Positions 46,257 to 57,500 of a stretch of DNA of 64,000 nucleotides are shown here, one piece after another. The DNA is taken from NCBI RefSeq assembly GCF_051020765.1, contig NC_134935.1, forward strand, positions 3,783,579 to 3,847,578, in the 5' to 3' direction. The DNA is from Lasioglossum baleicum (Eukaryota > Arthropoda > Insecta > Hymenoptera > Halictidae). The notes beneath the pieces are model-generated. The model made no database searches and was not told the DNA's origin. It saw only the letters and a list, made by a program, of their open reading frames with translations. Every line of letters starts with the position of its first letter. The stretch's first letter is position 1. The position numbers were made by a program, and so were the translations under genes.

Positions 46257-46420
46257 AGGCGTTACGATTACATAGACACTGATAGACACCTCTGTAAGGT
46301 TAACGTTTTGTCAGGTTTTGTGATAGATAGAGGTTAGTTCGTCGCTAGATGGCATATCGGGAAGATTCAAGCTTTCATGTACGTGGATGAAGTGTATGAA
46401 TGAGATTGTGTGTATTGAAA
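46257..46420 (-). repeat. inverted repeat right of CTU2
   Basis: Reverse-complement partner of 43645-43788 (CACCTCTGTAAGG, TTAGTTCGTCGCTAGATGGC, AAGATTCAAGCTTTC). The arms are roughly 130-150 bp and moderately diverged. Confidence 0.8.
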
Positions 46421-46814
46421 TCATTTTGTCTGCATCGCAAAGTGCGACATTGGTGTCGTTCGATACTGGACGTAAAAATTTGCGAACGTACATTTAGGTT
46501 TTGGTGAAAACGTCACAGAATCACTAAATAGTATTATAGTTGACATCAACGATACACAAAACATTACGTAAATCTGAATAATAAGGAATTTTAGTGGTCG
46601 TTTGGAGTCCAATAATTAATTTTCGTAAGCGCAAATTGTTTTGAATATGTTATTACTTATTGTGATCTCATGTGTCAGTTCTAATAACTAGGTGGTTTAG
46701 GTTACAATCGTTAGGTTAATAAAACTGCATTTGTCGATACACATATCTATGTGTTTTACTATAAATAATTAGTTGATTGTGTATTAATGACAAACGTTCG
46801 TGGTTTTCAGCAAA

Positions 46815-47114
46815 ATGATGCAACAACCGCAAATTCTCGGCAGAAGACAATGGCTCGCAGACTTGGCTGTAGTAAATTCCTTTCAAAACCATCCGATCTG
46901 CAAAGACTTTGAAATTCGATACAGAGAGTGTGGGATAGCTTATGGACATTACAACGGGGAGGAAAAATGTCGATTGTATATGGAGGATCTATATGAATGC
47001 GTGCGTAAAAGTAAACGGACGAAACGAGTAGAATTAATGCGCGAAGAACGCGAACAACAAATGAAAAAAGGTGAAAGAGGTTATTTGCCGCTTCCTCGCA
47101 CGGATTTACTTTGA
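46815..47114 (+). CDS. NDUFS5: NADH dehydrogenase iron-sulfur protein 5 (complex I, 15-kDa CHCH subunit)
   Basis: Accessory subunit of mitochondrial complex I, imported into the intermembrane space by the MIA40 disulfide relay. The frame from ATG 46815 is 99 residues, close to the 106 of the human protein. It carries a CHCH fold with twin Cys pairs: HPICKDFEIRYREC and EEKCRLYMEDLYEC, followed by a basic helical tail (KRTKRVELMREEREQQ) and a Pro-rich end. A GGTTTTCAG acceptor lies six bases before the ATG, so the upstream exon is non-coding. It lies 1.1 kb downstream of CTU2 on the same strand. Confidence 0.88.
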   Translation: MMQQPQILGRRQWLADLAVVNSFQNHPICKDFEIRYRECGIAYGHYNGEEKCRLYMEDLYECVRKSKRTKRVELMREEREQQMKKGERGYLPLPRTDLL

Positions 47115-48530
47115 AACGATTCAAAGTTGTTATATTATTATATTAGAGTGCGTATTTGATGCGTTAAAGAATGTAACTTATGCGAAAGAAAGAGGTTTTG
47201 ACCTAGAACATGTAATGTATCCACAAATGGAGAATTAAATGATAACGTTGTAATTAAATGATACATATTCTATTTTCCTGTTTTCCACAAAGTTTGTCGC
47301 TAAATGTGTACATCGATAAGTTGCTGTGGATTTTGAAGAATCGCGCGCGAAAAAAAAAACTAGTAAGAATAAAGTGAATAAAGTCGAATTCGAAAGAAAA
47401 AATACAAATGTAATGGAAATGGAAAGCAAAACATTAAAATGAGGAAAAAAACAGAAAAAGATAGGTAAACTGTGTATCTCTACATGGCTGCAGATGCACT
47501 GAAATATTTGATGGAGATTGTCGCTAGATGGCAGGAACATGTTAAATGGAGGAACGACGAATGGTACAACGAGGAGAGCGTAAGCCGTAACCGTATGCCG
47601 TATTATGCCGTACGAAGTGGCTTGGCGGGCACGGGCAGGCAGACAGGCAGGCAGGCAGGCGAGCGGCGAGTGTGCCAGTGCCAGTGCCAGCGACAGAAAA
47701 AGATACGCTAGCACGACGGTAGGTTGCCGACTTGTTAGGCCGGAAGGCGGGCGCACCTGTCTGTCATCAACGCCGACTGTCAATCTTACTGACGCTGGCG
47801 CACACGACGCAAGAACCCGCCGCAATTGTAGTGTTTATCTGTCAGAAAGATTAGGAAATTCGTTGGAACAGGAAAGAATTCGAGCGAAAAACTGTAACGC
47901 GAGTGACCGGAACACAAGAAAACTACAGAGAGATACGCCGGTGAGTTGCAGCGAACAACAAACTATCGAGTCCGATTGTGAGAAGAAAACGTGATCGAAG
48001 GAAAAGAAGCCGCGAAGTCTCGCCGTGTGATTAACTATACAACGACACACCGATGCACCGATACACCGATGTGGATACAGTGTTGCGTCTTTTAACTATA
48101 CTCTCTATTCATCGGGTCGTGCGTGCACGCGTCTCGGACACGATACGTTCGTAACCAGTCAAAATCGAATTGGTTAGTTTGTTTGGCGCGAAGATTGCAG
48201 ATTTCATGACCGTGCGCAATTCTCTTCCCTCGCGTTCGTGCAAGCGTCTCCACGGGATTGTCGGTCGATCTTTGCATCCCTTTTCTCTCTTTTTCCCCTC
48301 GTTTACATATTTAGTAAAGTTGGTTAGTTGCGTTTTATCTCGAGGGATATACCCGACTGTTGTACGTGCCGGTTAATTCGTAATCGCGGCTGAGCGGTGT
48401 CTTTTTCTTCTCGTTTAACAAAGTCCTTTCTGTTTGACAGTTGATCGAGTACCGAGTAAACATATCAGGTCCGGAGATATTATTGCATCGCGTACCGCGT
48501 GGACAGAACGCTCGCTTCGATTTCATCGCT
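47115..48530. other. NDUFS5 3' region and promoter/5' UTR of the TGIF gene
   Basis: No coding gene is supported. It contains a GGCA/CAGG tandem tract (47631-47700) and GC-rich sequence consistent with a promoter. The 5' UTR of the proximal TGIF transcript should end at the ATG at 48531. Confidence 0.45.
47631..47700. repeat. GGCA/AGGC and GCCAGT tandem repeats
   Basis: GGCAGGCAGACAGGCAGGC is followed by several GTGCCA units. Likely slippage-derived. Confidence 0.8.
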
Positions 48531-51500
48531 ATGGACCACCGGATTGGTAAGTGGAAATTTATTAAATAATTACTGTGTTAAGAATTGATAATTGCAACGC
48601 GAACATCACGATTTCAACACGGTATAGACATTTTTTTGGAGGATATCAGATGTTAGATGTATTTGTAGTAGACGGAAAATTGTATCGTGAGAGACGCCAT
48701 CATCTACGATGGTACAGCGCGTGGCGATCGAGTCAACACGCGAGCCAGCTATCTGGTGAGGCACGTGGTGGCGCGGCACGGCGCGGACTTGGTTACTTGC
48801 ACGGGGTTCACTAGTCTTGCTCCACGGAATCCGCTTCTCGTTATAATTACCAACTGTCATTCTGCTTTTTCCGTCGTGCCTTCCATGCTTGCTTGCCTGC
48901 CTGCCTGTCTACCTACTACCTTTTACCTACCAGCCTGCCTACCTACCTACCTACCAGCCAGCCAGCCATCTATGTAGCTTGCTTTGTTTTACCTTTCTTT
49001 GCCTGGCTCGGCTCGGCTCTCAACGGCACGGCACGGCACGGCATGGCTTAGCTTAGCTTGGCTGCCGGCTGTCGGTTTGGTCGTATTGCGGGCACGCGTA
49101 CCTATCATACGCAGGCGAATATGTTTACATGCGCGCGCTCGCGCTCATTCGCTAGTCTGCAATAGTATGTCTAGTGTCTAGTTGCTCTAATGTCTACGAA
49201 TAACTTGAATTTATGTAATTTCACGTTACTCAACACAATCTGCTTAACAAAAAGATTCACTGCATTCTCGTCAAGTGTACGTACACATACTCGTACTCTC
49301 AATGCATTTTTTTCTGTCAGTCGATAAACAGCAGATCGAGAATAAATCGAACAAATTTTTGTTTCACGACATTCGGGACAAATTGTTATGCATTTATAGG
49401 TGTTGTAAATGTTAAAGTTGTAAATATATTCCTGTGATATTCGCCGTTACGCTTACATAACCGATGAGATAAAGATATACATACATATATGTAGAGTCAG
49501 TTAAACGGAAGCACGTAAATGCTTGTCCGGCGGCTTGTTTTACAAAGTATGTAGTTGTTTTGTTTTATCATATCGTTTCTAACAATTGTGCGTTGATCGT
49601 AATGTTTGCATTCTCGTTGAAAAAACCCCGGTGACAGTTTGTTTACGTTATAGTTCATAACGCGAGATCGCAAGATGTGGTTGACATTGAATATAATTTA
49701 TGAAATTCTTAGCGATATCGTTTGTACCGATACACGCGCACACACGGAAAACACGTGTACATACGATACGTGCATATATGGATATGCGTTGACCATGATG
49801 ATGCGGTGTCCGCGAGCATCGTATGAATGAGAAAATGTTTGGTTGGAATAACAAGGGGAAAATCAAGTTCGGATTAGAGTCCAAGATTAGCAACTCGGTA
49901 AATGGGTCGCGATACACGACGTTATCTAGCTTTGGTCAATGGCCAGTGAAACTCGTTTGTAAAGATACGACAGTATTGTGTAACTCACCTAATAATAGTA
50001 ATAATAGAGTTACTGGTATAACAGTATGTATAATATGAGTAATATCGATTTATTTGAATTTTTTTATTCTATTTTAGTCTGTTTTATTCTCTCTACATAT
50101 TTCGTCTATTCTATTATATTGTATTACATTGTGTTTTAGGGAATAGGAAATTCGTTGCTTGTTCAACAAGTTGTTCGACTTGCATCGGCATCTTCGATTG
50201 CATGAAAATTATATCTGCACGCTTTGATTTTGCTGACGGAGCGTTTAAAAATTAGTTTGAGGACAGATCGATTTGGTTAGCTGGGTAAACGTAGCTATTC
50301 ATAAACTAGAGAGAAAGATGAATCGCGATGCATCGCGCCGCAACGCATCAACGCGACGATGAAACGGAGTAGAGCAGAGTAAAGTGGGATACGATAGGGC
50401 GAAAAGGAATAAAGGTCGGAAGGGGATAAGAAAGAAAAGAAGAACAAGCGAATGAACATTCCGAAAATGATGCGGAACGGATTCGGTAAAACGATGGCGA
50501 AGCGTGTCATCGTAATCTTGACTTGGTTATGTAACCGATAGCGCCGAGTACTCGTCGCATGCTAAGACTCGCCTCTGCTGAACCGTGTCCGACATCTTCC
50601 GAGAGAATTTTTGATGGATTTATCCGTTAAACGTTTTATCCTAATACCCCACGAAAATTCGAACAAGATAGGAAGGGAATAGTATTTGTTTCGTTGGGTA
50701 CTGAGCATGTTCGCGATAGCTAAGCAACTGACAACAGATTCGCGTTCATAGAGATGCTTTTTCGTTGTAACTTTCTCGTTGAATTGCATCCGCAACCGAT
50801 ATTCGACGATTAGTTCATTAGCGGTAGAAGCTGCCAGTCCCGGGAAGCAGCATACTAATCTTTAGCCCTTTCTTTCTTTAGGTTATTTATTTGGTGTTTG
50901 AGGTTATCGTATCGATGACGCGAGACCGTAGAGGCTATCGTAGGTGGAGTAAATTGTGAAGTAAATTACCAATAACTAGGATACATTGAGAAACGAATGA
51001 TACGGTTGTTGCTTGCCCGATTAAATCGAGCCGACAAATACCGAGACGATGAGAACGGATTCTACTACATATATATGCATTGACGAAAAACCCCAAAGAC
51101 CATTCGATGGAAATTATAGATCGGAATCGCATGAAGATTCCATGAAGAAACGAGTACACGGACCTTTGTTGAAATCAAATGATTCTTGACACGAGTTGGC
51201 CACGAAGCAACGCGGGACACGGGCAGCTCAAAGACTGTAGCTAAAATCGTTCTATGCGCTGACCTACGAGGAATGTTCCTCCCCTCTTAATTCGATGTTT
51301 CTTTGCACGCCGACGAAGACGATACGAAGCCTAGCTCTCTTTTGCTCCCGAAACATCCCTACAAAATATTCCGCGGTGGAGCCTTTCCGAGCCGAGCCGA
51401 GTCTCTCTGCTCTTCGTATACTTGTTGGGCCTTTTAGCCTTCTAGACTTTTAGATTTCTAGATTTCTAAGCGTCTAGAATTCTAGACGTTATAGCGTACT

Positions 51501-54500
51501 CGAACCGAATGAAAGCCGCGTCAATGTTTGCGTCACCGACCAAATCATTACAGATTCACATTTTTCTGAAAAGAAGCCCATTAACATGGCGATCGAGGCA
51601 GCTTTCTGCCGTTTCCCGTGATCATTCTAACAAAAATGTTAATCCCCGCGTTGGTTCGGCTTGGTTAGCGTTAGCAGCTGGTATCTAATGAAAGGAACAA
51701 ATTTGTTGATCGGTTGCAAGAACGATACGCTATTTGCTTAAACCGGTTAAGGAATCTAACGAATACTCGCAAAGTATTTAGAGACAAGTCACTAAACGGT
51801 TTCGACGAGTTCGAAATGTCGTTGAACGATCCAATTTCAATGGAGGAAAGACTTTTCGCTTTTTGTGCATACTTGTTTTTGCAATAAAGTGATTTTCATG
51901 CAACGTTTTCATGAAAGAAAACTCGTTTGCTATTTTAATCGTTGCGCGACAAATGCTGAGTTTTCTGTTACTCATTTTCGCCGAGAACGAGACAAGAGCG
52001 AGGGGACTGGGGTATACTGCTCTTACGCGTTTTACAACTTATATGGATTATAGGAGAGGAATATCGTGATAATCGATAATCGATAGCAAACACATAAACG
52101 TGAATTTATTACCGATCGACGCCGTGACCGGGACCGGGAATTATCCGAAAAACGGATATACATAATACATATCTATACATTAGATATTTATAATATAGTC
52201 TGGGTATCTTATCGTGTTACGAACCTATCGAATTACCTATCGAGACGAACATAGAGCACAGGTTTTGTCGATAAGATAAAAATATACAATTGACCCTATC
52301 GAGGATTCAAGAGTAGGACTCGGTAAGGGGACCGTATCTATGGAATATTGAGAAACGAAAATTCTCTTGTAGAAAAATCTTTGACGATCAATCGCGCGGA
52401 TAGAAAGTAAACAATTTTTAAAGATTACGATGATCCCTGTAAACGAGAGAATGCATAGAGGTTGTAGAATTGTTTTGATAGCGAAGAACTTGGTTCTAAT
52501 AAATACATATACGCGTTTCATGTTCGGAGTATATATTCCGTTTGATCAGTTCCGAAGAGGAAAGCTGAAAACTAATTGAGTTGTCAGCTATTCATTGAAA
52601 GTTGGCTGGAAATCGATATAAAACGTGATCGAGCAAAAGATATGTGTACCTACTTCCCTCCAGGGCTGTCTCACTGACATCGACAGTCGAAGATAGAACA
52701 AGATGAATTACACTTGAAATCACAGACATTCGAAACTGAAATTCGAAGCGACGTCTTTACTTTCGTCCCTTTACTAGTCACGCGATCTTAATGTACCCGC
52801 TTTTTCCGTTCCTAGATAGTACGTAATCTTTTAGCCTTATCTCACGTGTTATCGCTTTCCTCGAGTCTCGTCTTGCCTTTCGCCTTCCATAGCGCGAACG
52901 AGCATCGTTTCTTGCGATGAACATCGCCGAATACGATCAACTTTTCGTATGTATTTCTTTACGCACGATTGACCAACGCGTTCGGAAAATCTTTCGGCGA
53001 GAGATTTTGTTTCGTCGAAACTCAGACTTCTTGAAGACTCTAGAATTTCAAATTAGAAGATGGATCGCAACGTAACGCGCGTTTCCCGCCAAGAACTGAA
53101 CTATCAGCGAAGGAGGAAGGGGAATGGTAGAAGAGCGGGAGTGCGGAGCTGTCGTTATCGTTACTAGGACAACGGGCCAACGGGTCTCGGCGCGGCGCGG
53201 CATGACGGTCGAGTCTAAATGGCGGGAAAGACGCAAAGGGTAGGGACAGATAGCGCGCGCCCGCGACACACACACACAGGGAGAGAGAGAAAGAGACAGA
53301 GTCCAATGGCTAGCCGCCTTCTAAGCGGGAAGTGGACTCACGCGGCCTGACGCGCGAACTCGGGGATCCTTTCGTCTTTGTTGTGCACGCGTGCACTCAT
53401 TCTCGCGTGTTTGTCTCCTCCTCGCCTTCTTGTTCTTCTTGTCAGAGCTCTGTCAAGCCGGCTTCCGAACATGGTCGGCTTAGTCGCGTTTTGAACGTTG
53501 CACGACGAACTTCGGCCGGTTCACAAATGTAAACGCGAATGACAAAAGATCTATTCTTGTCTCTGTCTTTTTTTCAACCAATTTTCAGTTATTGCGGATG
53601 TCTAGAAGTGAATCGAATGGTGATTTCTCTTATAGAGAAGGAGGACAACTTTTTTTTTCTCTTCTTTCTGTTTTCTCGTCTCTTTCTTGGCTTGGTATTA
53701 TGTATATGTGTATACATCTATCGAAAGACTAGAGTTGCCGTGCTGACTGTCGCAATCGATGAACGAACGACACATTTCGGAACCCGAAGAGGTTCGCCCG
53801 AGTCTAAGAAGACCCGGAACTCCAAGACAACGTTGATCGTTGGATCGGAGAAAGAGAAATGACACTGTACAAGTTTGTCGGATGCGATGAAGTAGATTGG
53901 GTATAGCGTCGAAGGGGGTTATCGGTATCGAAGTTGTTTGACGTGCAAGCATCGAGGACGAAACGATACCAGCGACTATTAACGAAAAGCGAACGATCGA
54001 GCATTTCGATGGCTAGGATCCTATACAATATACACGATGTCTACTGAACGAGGCCATCGAAAACATGTAACATTTGCAAGCTGAAGTTAGAGGAGAGGAC
54101 AGAAGAACCGAACCGAACCGTGACTATCGACTAGATGTACAATAATGTGACTTGTTTCGTCTCATAAAGTGTCATGAAACGGACGTTGCGATGATACGAA
54201 CATTTGGAAACGTGTCGTACCACGATCGAAGAAAATGTTCAGGTGTAAATAAAATGTGGAAAGGTAATAAAATCCTTTATCGAAATATTTGGATGATTGG
54301 TTAAGATATACTTGCGCAACATCTCAAACGTCTCGCGTCTGTTGCGCCTTGCGTCTCATGTCTTTCTTACGTCTCACGTCTTACGTCTTACGTCTTACGT
54401 CTTGCGTCTCGCGACTTACGACTTACATCCTGCGTCCTGCGTGTTTGGGAATACGGGAACACAGGACTACGACAAGAGGAGAGTGTCATGCTACCGCCAG

Positions 54501-57500
54501 CGGCTATGCATTTGGATCAAAAACACAGTACCGAGAAGTTCGCAGGTACGAACGACCAATGCCAGCATCAGCATCAGTATCAGTATCGTAATCTTTATTA
54601 TCACGACCAACATCATCGTCATCGACACCCGCTCAAGCAGGAAGATTACCATTGTTGTCGTCGTCGTGGTAATCGTAGCAACGAACATCGGCAGCATCAC
54701 CACCACCATCACCATCATCATCACCATCACCATCATCGACACAAGCATCATCAGCATAATCATCAAAACGATCATCAACAGCAACGTTGTCGCCGTCATT
54801 CACGAAACTCGGACTATCGTCGTATCGTATCGTCATTGCCCTCGTTAACGTTACCGTATAACGATAATTCATCTCAACACACAAACATGTTCGCAACAGG
54901 TAAGAATGACGACGACGACCACTGTTCCGTGTCGATTCAGAAATCGATGAATCGTTTGCGTCAACTGTCGTGTGTTTAGCGATTTGAATGAGAAAATTTG
55001 ACAGTACGCTTCTTTCTTCCAACACAGTAGAGCGTTCAATATCTGGAAAAAATTAAAGATTACTTTAACAAATAATTGACGGCCTGCTGTAAGTCTAACA
55101 TCGAATAATTGTCTTTGGGATTCATCGTCCACAGCTAACGAAGACTTGGCATGGAAAATCGTGCCTGTTGCGCAACTGGCGCCCATCTCCCCTCTTAATG
55201 TCTCTTCACATCTCTTTCTCTCTCTCCATCCATCTATCTTTCTCTATCTCTCTATTCCTTCGCTTACACACACGTTCGCTCGCTCCGAGCGCCGCCGATC
55301 ATTCTTTTCGCAAAAGATGGAGAAACATTTGAAACGTCTTTCTTCGCTTACGATTACGATGAAGTTTGCATTGTCTTTCACTTTCATCTTTCGTTCGCAT
55401 CCGACGAAGATTGTAGCAGTTTTTAAAACGCGATTTAGTTGTAAATAATGTATAGTCCGTTCGCTGACTCGAAGGAACCTATTCCTAGATTTTCTGATTT
55501 CATCTTTAACATGGTCGAATCGAAAAATTTCGAGAATTAAGTGGAATTAGCGACGAACACCTTTGATACCACATGGTACGTACGTACAATACGCGCGTCT
55601 CGTGCCTCGTGTCTCGTGTCCTGTCTCGCGTCTCGTGTCTCGAGTCTCGTGTCTCGTTCCTTGTTTGTTGCGTGCTTCGAGTTTGATAGCTTCTGCAATG
55701 AATCGCGAAGGGGTAACGAAAAAACGGTACAAAGAAGTATATATATAGATACGTATTATATATGTATATTTGTTTCGCACGTGTACCGATAGAATTAAGA
55801 GGCAGGGTCTCCCTGTTGGTATAGTTGTAAACCCCGTGTGCTATGAACCCGAATCCACCGACATCGATTTGAAACGTGCTCTCAGAACTCGAAGAAATCT
55901 TAGGTAGCCTCGGACACGACACTACTGCACTCGACCAAGTCGATTTTATTTTAAAACGATAACCCAGGAGGTTACGTATCTTCGACCGGCCGTTTGAAGT
56001 TCTGAGTTTCAGCACATTTTACCATCCTTCTAACGATTACAACGATCACAATGATGTAAATGCTGCTATGTATCTCGAAACTATATTCTCGAAGCTGCGG
56101 GAGTTCCGTTGCAACTTGCTTTCCACGTTGGTTGTTCCTGTATAGCCAAAGTTTCTATAAATTTTGCTGTCTAGTCGGAGCAAGACGAAATACGTGACAC
56201 GTACAAAATTCTTCAGATGCATATGGACAGCGCATATGTATTTGCGCTTAACGTACGTAATCGATGTATTCAATGCAAAATACGCAAGACATTGCGTACG
56301 CAAATAGATGTCACGAAGGTTAACCGCGTCGGGCTTCTTTCGTTTTTCAGCTTTTTATTAATCGTGCTCCGTCCGTGAGATCAGAAAAATTTAGGAATAC
56401 GAACCGAGAATTTCTCAATTCGAATTTTCTGGGCACCTCTTGTTCCCTGTTTTTATTTTAAAAGGAGAATTTAAGACGTGGAAATACATATGTATGGTAG
56501 TAGCGTGAAAATCTTCCCCCCCCTCTCTCTCTAAATTTTCAATATAGACCCCCATAAAAAAGTTGGAAATGCAACTTTTAATATTTTTTCTACAATTCCG
56601 ATCTATTGCAATTTTGTTCCAATATTTGTGTCCCAATATTTTTGTGACCGACAGAAGTGCCCAAATAAACACTTACGAGCGGTAGCGTATGCGTACAAAG
56701 CAACGAGAAGACGAAATGGAAAATCCGAGGATAACGCAGAATGAATTATAAAGTTGTAGCAACATAGTACGTTGATCGTGGGACATGGGTCGTGGGTCGT
56801 GGGTCGTAGGTCGTACGGTGACAGCGGAGAATATAAAAGTCAAAAGCCTAAGTAGTATTTTCGAACGTGGCGAGCACGCTACTAATTAACGTCCGTTGCG
56901 CTACACCGCGCCGGTCTTTTGGAAATCGTCCAAACGTGTTACAGGTCACCGACTGTCGGTGTTACTGCGGTGTACTTTTATAGTATAGATAGTACATATG
57001 CATGTTGTATGTATTCCGATCGTCGTCCAAAGATGGACGATCTTTGACGGAATCGGTGAAATTTGGACTATGTACTTAGTATTTTCGATTGATCCCCAAG
57101 TTGGAACAATATTTTAATTATCGTTAACTATCGTTTCGATTCGAGTCGAGCCGATTATTCAAAAAAATTAAGATTATGTGTTTGATAATAGACGTTGTTA
57201 TTGTACATGATGCATTAGTTAGCGAACACGCGGGCAGCTCATTATATGTATATTTATAGCTCGATGGAGGAAGCCGTGCACGGACAATACCGAGGTGGCG
57301 GTTCTCTGCGCATCTCTCTTTCTTTGCTTGGTTATCCGTTCCTGGTTTGTTTAATCGCTGTTTGCGTCGATAGTGGTGCGTACAGTCTTTTTACTGTACG
57401 ATTGTACGATGTTCCTTCCTCGAGTATGCTTGACGTCGCTGCAATCACCGTCGCTGTGACACATAGTTTTCGTCTAGCCGCGTCGAGCCGCGTCGAGCTT

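Larger units (their letters stand above)
48547..54487. other. TGIF gene, long first intron, proximal part
   Basis: No separate gene is supported. Simple repeats occur at 48887-49075 and 51436-51492. GC-rich, CpG-rich sequence at 53080-53540 lies about 1 kb upstream of the alternative exon and may be its promoter. A short open frame at 49823-50038 lacks splice or homology support. Confidence 0.45.

Noticed and set aside
54297..54848. 183-codon frame overlapping the histidine-rich exon
   Set aside because: It reads the same CAC/CAT repeat in another frame (Ile/Thr-rich), runs through the heptamer minisatellite and lacks a matching donor phase.
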